Shown here: in pieces, positions 31,745 to 43,360 of the stretch
Position numbering within the stretch: the stretch's first letter is position 1
How the letters are laid out: the number at the start of each line of letters is the position of its first letter
Assembly: GCA_036250195.1 (NCBI GenBank)
Contig: JAVHZZ010000008.1
Location: forward strand, 12,967,434 to 13,031,433
Length of the DNA stretch: 64,000 nucleotides
Direction: 5' to 3'
Source of the DNA: Mixophyes australis
Lineage: Eukaryota > Chordata > Amphibia > Anura > Limnodynastidae
Position numbers and translations under genes: made by a program
The notes under the pieces: model-generated
Databases searched by the model: none
Told to the model about the DNA's origin: nothing
Seen by the model: only the letters and a program-made list of their open reading frames with translations

Positions 31745-33930
31745 AGTCAAAATCCTGTTGCAGAGAAGCTCACTGGAGCCTTGGCTGCGCCCAATGGGAA
31801 CCATCAATTCATCAGGTTTTCGCAGAGTAGTTGAGGTCATGAGTCCGAACAACCAAATTCCATCTTGATTTTTTTTTTCCTCTCAGACAGGAACTCCTTA
31901 GCTAAACGAGTAGATTAAATGCAAAGTCATAAAAAACCTTACTATTGAACCTATTATCCACTTAACTACAAATACGTGGATTGGTCAATAAAAGGACTAG
32001 GATAGGTCAACTAGCTTTAGTAACAGCAGAACTTTGAGCATCATCATCCACAGCAGAGCCTCAAGCATCATCCTTTTCAGCAGTGGCTGGAGCATCATCA
32101 TCATCCTGCTCTCGGTATAGTACTATTAGCACAACAGCAGGTAATTCGTAGGCAAAGTACTTTACTTTAAATCACTTCACCACGAAGTATACTGGTGTCA
32201 ATGTTGGAGACGTTCAGAAATGTCATTGTAAAAGGGCTCACCCCTTTTGGATTCTCTACAGGTTTCCCCAGTTCTGATAATGGAGCTAACATTGTCTGTA
32301 CCTTACAACTTTGCCAGTTTCAACCCATGTCATGCTTTGCACACATTCAAACTTGGTGGTACAAAATGTTCTCAAAAATGAGAGTTCCGTGCAGGACATG
32401 CTGACTTGACCTGTAACATTTCTGCCCATAGTTGACGATCGGTACACTATACTTGCCAACATTTCCTCGTTGGCTTCAGGGAGATCCCGGGGGAGGTGGA
32501 CGTGTGGGGGAGGGGCTTGCTGAATCGTATCATTTTGGCCCCGCTCCCTAAACAATTGTCACAATTTTGGGCAATTACAGCAGGGGGTGGGAGTAAGATG
32601 ATGTGATATTTGCGTCATTAAGCCACGCCCCCTCAACTTATCTATTGCGGGGGCGAGAACCAAGAGGTTGCCCTGCTCTCACAGGAGCCCTCCCAGAAAT
32701 GCGGGTGTCTCCCGGACATTCCGGGAGAGTAGACAACTATGCATTAAAGAAAAGCAGCTAATGAATCTCTAGAGACTGAAGTGTCTTTTACATTTCTGTC
32801 TCCATTACTGAAGTCATGTTGTCTTACCTGTCAGTCTTTGATTAAATCTTGGTCTCCATGAAAATGGCCACCTCCATAGGCATCAATACATGGACATAGG
32901 ACACAATTTCTGAACAGTGTCATCATGCCACAGATGGCGAAGCCAACCACGTCTTGTACTGGCTCAGCATCAGGGAGAATGCCAGACTCTTCAGGGAGTG
33001 AGGGAGATCACCCCTATTTCAGGGAGTCTCCCTGACATTCAGGGAGAGTTGGCAAGTATGAGGTACACCAAATTCAGAACAATGCAGCAGTTGCAACACT
33101 ACAACCTAAACAAAATAATCTGCTATTTAATCAACTGAAACAAGAGGCCGTATTTACCTCAGTGACTTGAGGAAAGGCAACCAGTCATCGAGAGCTACAA
33201 AGCAAGTCATGAGATAGGGAGCGGAGGGAAATGTTACCTTACTCCAGCCCACTGGGAATCCTTTCAGTTCAACCTACTTAAACTTTTTGAAATAGTGACA
33301 AGTGACAAGTTCAGGCATAGTCATACCACTCATTAATACAACAAGCTATTAGAATAGCAGCTGGAGAAGCTGAATTCATCTATGAAAACATGTGATTCTG
33401 CTAAGTATCTTGGCCTTGTAGATCAAGTACTTTATCCGCTCTGCCAACTCAAGGGTGAGCAGCATATTGAAATCTGATGGCAACCTTTTGCTTGATCCTT
33501 GGTTTTTTTAAGGCATATGTTACGTCTTTGTTTCCAGCAGACACAGATGTAAAGAACCGTAAACAGCTCCTTGAGAACAAGACGCTCGTTCAGCTTCTCC
33601 AGCAAATGCTGCTGCTTCTGCCTAAAAAAATAAACTGATTTATTTATAAAAAGAATATTCACGTTGGTGATGAGTCGCCATAGTGCAAATATGTCAAAGA
33701 TTATTATGATATATGGGCAGGCTGATTACAGATTGCCAAACATCTTGCTGCCTTCACGACATCTCAGACTTAAACACGCTCCCTGACTGAAAAGGTGGAA
33801 GATTATTGTAATGATAACAGAGGAACTGACATAAGAGACAGTTGCTTTGATTATTGGAAGGAAGAGATGTTTCTCGCTCTGTACAGACTGGCTGTGATCT
33901 CATTAAGCTGCTTACCTTCCATGTTAGAAC
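31745..33930 (+). pseudogene. hAT transposase pseudogene, third copy, interrupted by a nested element
   Basis: Matches the transposase of the 19.2-kb element in order: a GAACCTATTATCCACTTAAC region equals the PTVHLTTDMW block (about 31945-31980); 32195-32405 reads as a decayed '..FPSSDNGANIVCTLQLCQF' block; 33070-33150 equals the 'RRLQQLQ..LKQE' block; the KYLGLVDQVL block is near 33400-33430; the LDP-F-equivalent lies near 33490; and YWKEEMFLALYRLAVISLSC (33850-33910) equals the pre-hATC helix. The SERVFS motif with the catalytic glutamate is absent. Frames are broken throughout. It is split at 32448-33061 by another repeat. Confidence 0.7.
32448..33061. mobile_element. nested TIR element inside the third hAT copy
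   Basis: Ends ATACTTGCCAAC and GTTGGCAAGTAT are 12-bp perfect inverted repeats. GGTACAC lies just outside both (32441-32447 and 33062-33068), while transposase similarity resumes directly afterwards. The interior is rich in GGGAG and CTCCC blocks (CCGGGAGAG, GGGAGTCTCCC) and has no coding region. Superfamily is unassigned. Confidence 0.65.
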
Positions 33931-34089
33931 AACCAAAAACAAAACCGTATCACCCGGCGCTAGTTAAATATATTAACACCTCATGAAGCCTCCAACCGCA
34001 GCCGTATAAGGATAGTGTCTGAGTCCCCTTATGAATATGATTCTAAATGATAATAAAAACATACATTCTTTCTACATCTTTAACGTCTT

Positions 34090-34862
34090 GGTGGAACCGT
34101 TAACCCTGTTCTTCACTGTCGTCTCCGAGATTATTCAGGAAATGTTCAATATGGGAATTTAAAAAATGTACCTTTAAACTTATATTGCAGCCAAGGTTTC
34201 TGTAACTATTAAGCATTTCCCTGACAATTTCTTTGTAGTTTGGATCCTTGACATTGCCTAAAAATGTTGAAATCACTTGTTGAACGAAGTCCACGCCGAA
34301 AGTTCCACAATATTCATTACACGCCCAAAATGTTCATCCTTTCTTAACTTTCTAATGTCAGGGCCTGTAAAAATGCCTTCCTTCAGTTTATCATCGGATA
34401 TTTTACGGAATTTGGTGCAAAGATATTTGAAAGTTTCTCCATCTTTAGGCAGTGCTTTTACAAATTGTTTCATCAGTCCTAATTTTATATGTAGAGGTGG
34501 AAGTAAAACTTTACTTGGACCTACTAATCTGGATTTGATGATATTATTTTTTCCAATTTCTAAACTTTTTCAAGCTGGCCAATTGTTTTTTTGCAAGTGT
34601 AAATTTTTAGCTCTGCTATCCCATTCACAGAGAAATCATGGGAATTTGGTGTAACATTGTTGCTGGCCAAGTATCATGCATATAATGTTAAGATCTCCAT
34701 ATATTAGCCAGTCGTGTCTTGTATACCCAATCAGTTCCAAAACAGTTTTCAAATTTTCATATGTTTCTTTAAGATAGACTGAATATGCTAATGGTATTCA
34801 CACGTATGTGTTGCCACTGTGCAATAAAACAGCTTTTAAACTTCTTTTTGAAGAATCTATGA
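34090..34862 (-). pseudogene. decayed transposon-like ORF (LPPLHIKLGLMK family), function unknown
   Basis: Reading the minus strand from about 34862 down gives FIDSSKRSLKAVLLHSGNTY, then a stop, IPLAYSVYLKETYENLK, YGDLNIICMILGQQQCYTKF, PCFLCEWDSRAKNLH, a stop, VLLPPLHIKLGLMKQFVKAL, then GIFTGPDIRKLRKDEHFG, a frame change near 34280, and NLGCNISLKVHFLNSHIEHF with NLGDDSEEQG. I recall this block order as a conserved, many-copy uncharacterised protein in arthropod, cnidarian and some vertebrate genomes, probably from a DNA transposon, but I cannot name the superfamily. The PCFLCEWDSRA block (one Cys pair) looks zinc-binding. Two stops and one frameshift make this a pseudogene. No terminal repeats were found. 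Confidence 0.65.
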
Positions 34863-36080
34863 ATGTATATGTACTGTGTGTGTGTAGTGTGTACTGTGTG
34901 TGTATGTGGTGTTAGGCAAGGGTTAAAATGAGCCAGCACAGGGCAAAACTGTGTTGCGTCTGTTGTGTTTGATTCCAACCTCGCCAGCTCACCTTGTAGT
35001 TGTTGTGTGTGTGCAATGTTCCTTTAGACAGTATGGGGTTTAGAGCCTTTTAAATTTCAGCTCCAGGTCCATGTGGACCTTAATCTGGCACTGGGCAGGG
35101 GGGAGTTTTATGACGAGAACTGAATTGCATCGTTCTATACTACCGACTGAATTCATTTAAGACAATGTTTTATAATAAATGTAGGCAGAATACATTTATT
35201 ATTTTGAAGAATTTGAAAAAAAATACTTATTCATAAATACACGTTTTGCAGAAAAAAACGTGATGTGATATGCAAAATCGGGAGTCATTTTCGTGTTCAG
35301 AAGCCAAAATTCAATAAGTATCTCATACATTTGTTAAAAAAGCTCTTTCATCGCAGACCTGTGAAATGTATCTTTTCGTCCATTTACAGAGAAGTTGGAT
35401 TTTCATAGATGCACGTTAGAATTGTGGGTTTTGTGTGAGCCAAATAAAGAGAATGATAAGAGTCAAAATAGCATAGAAATCTCTGAAAGCAACCTACAGA
35501 GTATAACATGCCCACTTGGTTGGACCTTTTGGACTATCAGGTCCACTATACAATCGTAGAGTAGAAACATATATAGTGTGAATCATGTAAGAATAATATG
35601 CATGTTTACATCATTCACGTTTCTTAACAATACCAAACTGTAAACCCTACGTTGTACAAGTCTTTCACACAGAGTTTTCCCATGATACAGCATGTGAAGA
35701 AAAGAATAAGGTAGCCCAGGTCAGTGCTTATATATGACGTGATATTCTTGAATGAAACATATGTGGCTTCAGAATGGTTCTCACAGTTATTGTTTAGGGA
35801 TAAAGTCAATCTCTCAAGAAAGCCAAGGCAAAGCATCCCCTGAAAGCCTCTGTATGTGGTCCAAGGCAAATAATGATTTCTAAAGTTACCGTATGGTTAC
35901 AGAGATGATAGTTTTTATGTTCGATGAATATTTGCCCAAGTTGTCTTCTAATATTTTCTATACTGTAGCAAATGTTAAAGTTACATTTGTTCATAAGATG
36001 TATGAAAGCGCTCCATCGATACAGTGAAGTTCATTGATACTCCAGAGGGGTTGGGTACGAAATAATGATTGTCATTATTC
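34863..36080. other. no recognisable gene; GT-rich tract
   Basis: A TGTGTG-rich stretch spans about 34872-34912. The rest is AT-rich with no assignable frame. Confidence 0.5.
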
Positions 36081-36322
36081 CGACAATACTTACCGCGACG
36101 TGTTGAGACCGAAGGGCTCCTTCCCTGACCAGGCTCCAGGACGACTGCTGTGTAAACTGAGTAGAAGTCATCGCAATCAGTGAAGAAGCCCGCGGCAGAT
36201 CATGACGTCACCGATTAACCGCGACGCTGTCATTGGTGCTGTGAAGGGGATACTGTAACTATGCGGCCATGGACAATGTACTTTACAAAGCCTTGTACAT
36301 TGTAAGTAAGTAAGTATTGTCG
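36081..36322. mobile_element. possible small TIR element
   Basis: CGACAATACTTAC (36081-36093) and its exact complement GTAAGTATTGTCG (36310-36322) bound a GC-richer 242-base segment. No target-site duplication is obvious, so the call is tentative. Confidence 0.4.
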
Positions 36323-36409
36323 TGTAGTCAACATCGATATGCTGACTACCACCGCCCCAGAGGGGTCTAAATATAAATAGTCAATCTGTGATGCCTTCTG
36401 ACGCTCTAG

Positions 36410-36586
36410 CCCAACTCCAGTCCTCATGGACCCCTAACAGCGCAGGTTTTCCAGGTCACAAGTGAAATATTTAGTACCACCTGTGTATCTTTCAAAATGT
36501 GTCAGTTAGTAATGACTACACCTGTGCTCCAGCAAAGAGATATGGAAAACGTGCCCTGTTAGGGGTCCCTGAGGACTGGAGTTGGG
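36410..36586. mobile_element. palindromic MITE (CCCAACTCCAGTCCTCA family)
   Basis: Left arm CCCAACTCCAGTCCTCATGG with CCCCTAACAG; right arm CTGTTAGGGG and CCTGAGGACTGGAGTTGGG. The family is common in frog genomes as I recall it. A diverged relative lies at 48275-48454. Confidence 0.8.
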
Positions 36587-37982
36587 AATGACTGCAAGCC
36601 AATCAGAGCAATTAAGGAACAGTAATGGATATCAACTTATCTCAGAGGTACTGCGGCTTTTGAAACTGCATGCCGATATCCGGCGACTTTGCATGGCTTG
36701 CCTTTAAACCTATTGTCGCTTTAAATTTACCTATGCAAAGTCATCGGATACTGGCGATTTGCAAAAATCGCTATTTGATATATTTACCACCTGGTGCCTT
36801 TTTTTTACCAGTATTTGGTTTAATAGGAACACTTGGACAGGTGATAAGATGTCAGCTAAACATGTCACCTACCTATAGCACAAATGTTCATACATTCCGG
36901 TATCCGTTTTGTCTTCATGATTTTTGTCTTGTCTCCAAATTTAGTCACCTTCTATATTCAAGGCCCAGAAACCAGCCTGATGAAAAGCTTTTCTTCATTT
37001 ATATTGCATACTTTTTCATTTAAAATATTAAATTCATTGCAGCACATTAATTACAGTACTAGTTTTTATACAAACTAGATGTTTACAAGCATGTCTCTAC
37101 ATAGTTGTCATTCATTACAGCGACAATCTTTAGCCGCATATGTTTTCATACAGAAAACCTTTAAAATGCATTTTATAAAAAGTAATTAGTCCTTTAGGAA
37201 CAATCTTATTTAAAATGTTGTGTTTATTACTGAGCGGCGATCTTATTTTTCCAGTGTTTTACGGCACATTGCTAGACCCACTGAAATAATAAATTGTTTG
37301 AATATGTTTGTATCTGTGCTTTTTGGTACATAATTACAATATGTTTTAGATTATTGCTTTAATAGAAGATTATAGGTTCCAAGGGGAAGGCGAACGGGAA
37401 TTATAATAGTTTCATGTAAACATTCAGCAAATTATAAACTCAATGTGTTTTCTAGAGGGTGTTTACCAAACATGTCACATAGATAGGATGACTGAGTGAC
37501 ACCTCCTACAGTTACTGTGAGGAGCACTGCCGACTAAGATGATAAGATGAAAGATAGGATTAGTCACAAGGGTTATATATGACTCTCAGAAATGTTCTTT
37601 TGTGATGTCGCTTATCACTTTTACAGAATTGCACCCGATTCAGCCACAGACCTGGAGGTGTGATATGTGATACACCGCTTAAAAAAAGTGTTACAAAACA
37701 ACTATAAAGGATAATAAAAAGTTAAATAAACCCACCACCAATATTAGATCAAGTAAATAATGTAAAAAGTTATTCCTGACAGAGCAGCGAAGTTGTGGCC
37801 TTTTATGGTGCACATGTGGCATAGACCACTGGCAGAGCAAAGGGTTGAGCTAAACAAAATGACATTTTAGGAAATAGTAGAAAATTTAAAATGAATGCAG
37901 GGGTGACTCTTAACAGGCAGCAGAATCAAACTGGTAGTAAAGTTTTCATTCTTTCTGCTATACGTATTTCCGTTGAACATTT
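36587..37982. other. no recognisable gene
   Basis: AT-rich sequence. Open frames at 36670-37078 overlap one another without motifs. Confidence 0.5.
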
Positions 37983-39274
37983 AGGACCCGATTCATTAAG
38001 GCGCGTAAAATTAATGTATCGTTCATTTTTCTTTTTGTTTTTGGTTTGTTTTTTTTAAAAATGCACAAATTTGGGCATATGCATGTCTACATTCAACTAC
38101 AAGCTGATCTGAAGAAATGCCTCATGTTGAAAAAGAGTCTAGGTACACTCTGCATATTCGGCACTTGTCATATTGAGACAGACACAATACACTGCAGGAC
38201 ACATACAATATATATGGGGAATATAAAGTCCCAGTAGAAAGTACGGGAAGAAAAAGTATTCAGTTATTGTCACCTGTCAATAATTTAGTCATTAATGAAA
38301 AAACATAAAAAAATTTTTTTCTTTTTCATCTCTTGTCAATGAAATAAATTTAACAGGATTTTATTAAAGTCTACTATACATAAAATGCATTTTTTCAGTT
38401 ACTCCTGATTCCAAACACATGTTCTAGCATGGATACACAGCTACACTATCATTTGGCACTTACACCCAGAGCCGGATTGACGTAATGGTCTTTCTGGGCT
38501 ATAGCCCAGGGGCCTCAGGCCGCTGGGGGGCCCTAACAGAGATTTTTATTTAATAATGACGGTGATCGAGTCGGGAGCAGCGGCTCCACCCCTGACCGTC
38601 ACTGCCATTGCCTCCCATTTACTCTCGTTAGGCAGGTGCAGCTAACAGCAAATCTTATGCTGTTAGCTGTCCTTGTGTCAGTGCAGCTGCACTGACTGCA
38701 GGGCAAAAAGAAAGAAGAGGTGCCACCTGGAGCCTGCAGCGAAGTGGAGAGGACAAGGTAAGTGATTTTCCAAGTAACGAGGGGGAAGGAGGAGCGGAGG
38801 TGAAACAATGGGGCTGACAAAGGGAGATCATGACTGAGAGGGGGAATGAATTGGCTTTGGGGGGGGGGGGGGCGGGGGCCTTTACAAATCACTGGGGACC
38901 TCACAGTACTCTTAGCCCAAGGGCCTACATCGTCTTAATCCGGCCCTGCTTACACCTGGCCTGTAGCTAGAGCAAGTGATAGAACTGAAAAAACACAAAT
39001 CTGAGAGATACCGACAGCTTGAAACGGACGCTGCTGTGTGCGCTCGAGCTTAGCATGCCCTTACTGTACATTGACTATGTGCATATGCCCCCTCCCTTTC
39101 CCGTACTGCCCATGAAATTGTAGGCTGTCAGAAGTTTCCTTTGTTTTCAAAGATAAATTGGATTGGATGCTCTTACGTTCACTGGTGTATAGTTGGTTTC
39201 TGGGCATGCACATTGCCATTTAAAACAAAATATGCACATATTGGAATTTATGTTTCTTAGTGAATCAGGCCCGC
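37983..39274 (+). repeat. interspersed repeat (CAGGCCC-ended), interrupted by a hAT MITE
   Basis: Begins near GGACCCGATTCATTAAGG and ends AGTGAATCAGGCCC, weak inverted ends. Its 38379-38466 and 38949-39274 parts match the repeat at 24540-25232. The intervening 38467-38948 is a later insertion. Confidence 0.6.
38467..38948. mobile_element. hAT MITE (482 bp) with perfect 8-bp TSD
   Basis: Starts CAGAGCCGGATTGACG and ends TCTTAATCCGGCCCTG; CTTACACC lies on both sides (38459-38466 and 38949-38956). Related by ends (and a GGGCTATAGCCCAG block) to the element at 61597-61989. Confidence 0.92.
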
Positions 39275-41443
39275 AATGTCTACTTATATGTTTGCATGTG
39301 ACAGATGAATAAGTATATTCCTGCAATAATGTATGCCGCAAGTTTTGCACTTTCGTGAATGACCGCTACTGGTGATGCATGGTGAGTTTAAACCCTGTGC
39401 TGTACTGTGACGAGCAGCTTTGCTAAGGTAAAGTCCAGCAATTACACACAAGAAAGGCAGTGAGATGTCCTGGCACAGCTATTAAAGACTTCTGTAATGT
39501 TGAGGCTTGTATTTAAAATAAATATCTGCAGTCTACACCCCAAATGCTTCTCCCAAACTCTTGTGTATTGAATGTCATGGAAATAGCATAGCCTACCCCC
39601 ATCCTCAACTCTGTTTCATGGGGTACAGTGTTACTCTGTTACCTAGGGTGGGGTGAAAACAGCTTCAAGCAAAACCCTGCTCTCACAGGGTTAATGGTTT
39701 AACTCGAAGTGTAAAAGTGAGGCCAGAAACACTGGCCTGTGTTTATTCTGCAGACCCAAGAACTACAAGATAACACTGTCACATATAGGGGGTACTGAAT
39801 AGCTTCAAAGACTTCATGGGGTGAGCTATGTCCTGGTATTGGAGTGGTATTTGTCATCTAAAGAGAAATCAAGAAACCATCCCAGCAGGGGGGTTTTACA
39901 CAAAGAGACATGGGCTCTGTGACCACATGATGACTTGCTATATTTTATATAGGCAAATGTAAGTCCATTTTCAAAATACAACTTACAATCAATATAATTA
40001 GTGATCGACCACATATTCATAAATAGAAGTATGAAGAGAAAGCCATACGTTGAATAAAAATGACACTCAGGGATTGAGAGGAAATGAGAAACAACTTATA
40101 AACCCACTTAATCTATCGTTATTTGGTACCTGTAGATTGGTACATCTGAATTGGATTTATTAATGATAAAACTGGGTTGGTGTGACACTCCCCAGAAAAG
40201 ATATGTTACATTTTAGCATTGGAGATTAAACAGGGAAGATGCAAATTGTGGTTGTAAAATTGTGTCACAGACCTCCCCTGGAGACAAAACCCTGTAGGAA
40301 GGGAAATTGTCTTTAAAAGATGAGACCACTTACAAGATATTGTCAGACTTTTGGGAAATCAATCAACATTGATAAGCTGCCCGTCTTCCAAGTCAATTTC
40401 TGTTGGCGCAGATTATACAACTCATATGTAAGTTTATACTCTGAAACTTTCTCCCTTTTATTTTATACATTTTGCTTTATGTTATGTCATCTTTCATTAA
40501 TTGTTTTTTTAACAAATACACTGCCTGTTTAGAAGAGGTTGATTGCTTGTGGGAATGTGGGAAGTGCTTACTCTTTTAGCTATCAGAGTGCAAATTGTGC
40601 GCAATTGGGTAATTAAGTCATAGGGTTCTAGAGGCTGGTGGCTTTTGAGAGGTGCGGACGTGTGTGCCTGTGTTGGAGAAGGGACCAGCTAGATCTGTAA
40701 CCTTAGGAGTAGGTTAGTACAAGTTTGAACACTGTGTCCTCTTACAGTAAACTTACAAGTCATGAGTGCTCAGAGTGCGGTTTGGGCCAGGTAAAGATAG
40801 TCAGGAGCAGTTTCCTGACAAAGTAGAGGTTATATATTGTTTGACTGTTGGATTATTTGATAAGTGATCAGGGAGCCAGCAGAGGCTGTTGTCCGTGACA
40901 ATCCTATCTTGTCTCTTTAACTAAAACTATTAAGGTTACATGTTGATATTCAAGTGCATTTAACCTGAACAGACCTGGACCTGAAGATAATAAACACACA
41001 AATCCTACATGCGTTCCATATTTGTTTAGGTGCAATGAACTACACATATATCAACCATCCCTATCCCTATTTTTGATCTAATTTCAGTGATTGCAGACAT
41101 TGTACTGGGACATGAATGTGTAGGACAGTAGTGTGCAATTCACACTTTGCAGCCCAAGAGCATGATATCATCTTGAAAAACATGATTATCACGCTAATTG
41201 TATGACACTGACAGGGCTGAATAAGCGTTGACATTCGTAATTCACATTTCCTTTCCTTCCCAGGACTATTATATGTGCGGAGAACGTGTTTACACATTTT
41301 AATGGATCCAGTGAAACACTTTCAATTTGTTTAACAGAGAGAAAAATAACTTTGTTCTTGAAGATTCCTGTGGCTGAGTGATACAGATTAACTATTCATT
41401 TATTATCTTTCCTTTGATGTCAATTTTATTTATTCATAGACTT
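39275..41443. other. no recognisable gene
   Basis: AT-rich DNA. AATAAACACA near 40989 after a GT-rich stretch could be an LTR polyadenylation signal, but I cannot define LTR borders. No coding region was recognised. Confidence 0.4.
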
Positions 41444-41686
41444 AAAGTGACTGAAGATTCCTTTAGGAAACCATGGGGACCATTTACAAAGAGACAATAT
41501 AGGGCTCTATGTACTAACTTTTATAAGCGTTTTTGTAGAGGTGCATTGCCCTATGTAATATTTAGTTATAACATACTTCGTAGCTTTGCACTGTAGCTCC
41601 ATTTATGTTAGTACATAGAGCCCTAAAGTATCTGCAAATTACTCCCAAGGTTTCCTCAAGGAATCTTCAGAATCTTCAGTTACTTT
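41444..41686. mobile_element. palindromic MITE with inner and outer arms
   Basis: Outer arms AAAGTGACTGAAGATT and AATCTTCAGTTACTTT, middle arms AGGAAACC and GGTTTCCT, inner arms AGGGCTCTATGTACTAAC and GTTAGTACATAGAGCCCT. An AATCTTCAG block is doubled in the right arm. Confidence 0.7.
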
Positions 41687-42053
41687 TAGAATATGGAAGA
41701 TTTCAGGGGAGAGAGCGATCTACATGCCGCACGGTAAATAATCTCATTAGCGTTCTTTCCTCCATATTTGCTTTAGCACATAGGCCCCTTAGCGCTAAAG
41801 TTCTGCAGAGCACGGGGAGGCACAAAGCACAATGGGGACAATTTATTAACCATATAATTTACGCAACACATTATATATTTCTTTGCATAAATTGCTTATT
41901 GTAACAAGATTGCATGCCTTTGCCATATTCATCTGCTATTGTGTTTAGCAAAACATTTTAGGAACTTAGGAAATACTTTTCTATGTACAGAGCCTAAAGA
42001 TATAGAAAAAGTCATAGTATGTCTAGTATTACAAGAGGAACTCCTCCCACAAC

Positions 42054-42253
42054 CAGTGGCGCACACAGGGGGGGTTTCTAGGTCTCCAGAACCCCCCCCC
42101 CCCCCCCTCCACTAAAAAGTGCCCTACAAGTGCCCTACTGTAGTATACAGCAGCCGCGAAACGGCACTGCCGCGCATGCGCGGCAGGTCTCTAGATTTTT
42201 TTTTTCCCGGGGGCGGAGGAAACCCCCCCTAACAAATCCTCCGTGCGCCCCTG
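42054..42253. mobile_element. MITE, relative of 5631-5939, 5-bp TSD
   Basis: Starts CAGTGGCGCACACAGG and ends CCGTGCGCCCCTG; ACAAC flanks it on both sides (42049-42053 and 42254-42258). It has lost most of the internal hairpin but keeps CGCGCATGCGCG at 42171-42182. Confidence 0.85.
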
Positions 42254-42510
42254 ACAACCATTCTTATATTACTGTTTCCTGGTCCAAACAAGCTCTCTGT
42301 GACCGTAAACAGATAAATGTTATTTTTGCAAATCACTTGTATTTTCTTAAGTCCTCTCCTGTGCTTGCTCTAACTAGTTCCAATCCCTATTTCACCTTCA
42401 GCAGGAGCAAGATTTTCTCATTCTGTAACACTATACCTGCACTGTTTAAGTGTAAGTGATTCTTCATGGTATTACATCGCCATTAGTGGTTCCGCTTAGA
42501 AAATCCCATG

Positions 42511-42823
42511 GGGCCTGATTCATTAAGGAACTTAGGCAAGAAATTTTTACTTAAGTCTCTTGGACAAAACCATGTTAAAATGAAAGAGGTGAACATTAGT
42601 TTGTGCACTTAAGTTAAATACTGGCTGTTTTTTCATGTAGCACACAAATATCAACTTTAAATTTCAGTGTACAAATAAGCTTTCAAGTATTTGTGTGCTA
42701 CATGAAAAAATAGACAGTATTTAACTTATGTGCAAAATAGAAAACACATTTTCACCCCTTTCATTTTATCTTGGTTTTGTCCAGTAAGAATTTTTTTGCC
42801 TAAGTTCCTTAATGAATCAGGCC
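42511..42823. mobile_element. long-TIR MITE (GGGCCTGATTCATTAAGGAA)
   Basis: Begins GGGCCTGATTCATTAAGGAA and ends with its exact complement. The arms extend over about 100 bases with small differences. ATG flanks both sides (42508-42510 and 42824-42826); a 3-bp duplication would suggest a PIF/Harbinger-type element. Confidence 0.8.
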
Positions 42824-43222
42824 CATGGTGTTTGGTTTTATTATACTGCGATGTGTGGATAGCAAGATCTTTCATGAAAATATTATTTCTTTCTTAAACT
42901 AAGAAGAGCAACAAAGGGTGTGTTTAAAATATTTCCTAATTTTTCATTATAGCATAAAGTGTTTGAGCTGTAAAATTACCCATATCTTCGCAAACCTCCA
43001 TCTGGCAATATCTACTACTCTTCCACTAATTTTATCTAGTTTCCTTTCTCCATGTACTGTAGGCACATAATATAATTCATGTCCTATGCATAAATTGAAG
43101 AATTATGATGAGAATAGAGGCAGCTGCAAGTTAAATAATAACTTAATAAAGGTCAAGTGAGCAGTGGACCACATGGAGACAAGAATGAGAAAAAGTCCTA
43201 ATTAATGAGGTGAGAAGTCCAA

Positions 43223-43360
43223 GGGGCAGGTTTTTCAAACCTTATAAAAAAGGAAAAGTGAAGGTGTTGCTCACAACCAATCAGATTCTAGATATCATTT
43301 ATCTAGTACATTCTAGAAAATGATAGCTAGAATCTGATTGGATTTTATAAATCTACCCCC
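43223..43360. mobile_element. palindromic MITE, CAATCAGATTCTAG family, copy 4
   Basis: Contains ACAACCAATCAGATTCTAGA and TAGCTAGAATCTGATTGGAT; the right arm is shortened, ending in AAATCTACCCCC. Confidence 0.75.

Noticed and set aside
38599..38904. 101-residue minus-strand frame
   Set aside because: Lies wholly inside a hAT MITE with perfect target-site duplications and has no protein motif.
39560..41010. Possible large LTR ending near AATAAACACA
   Set aside because: No TG/CA borders, no second copy in the window and no internal genes; evidence too thin to call.
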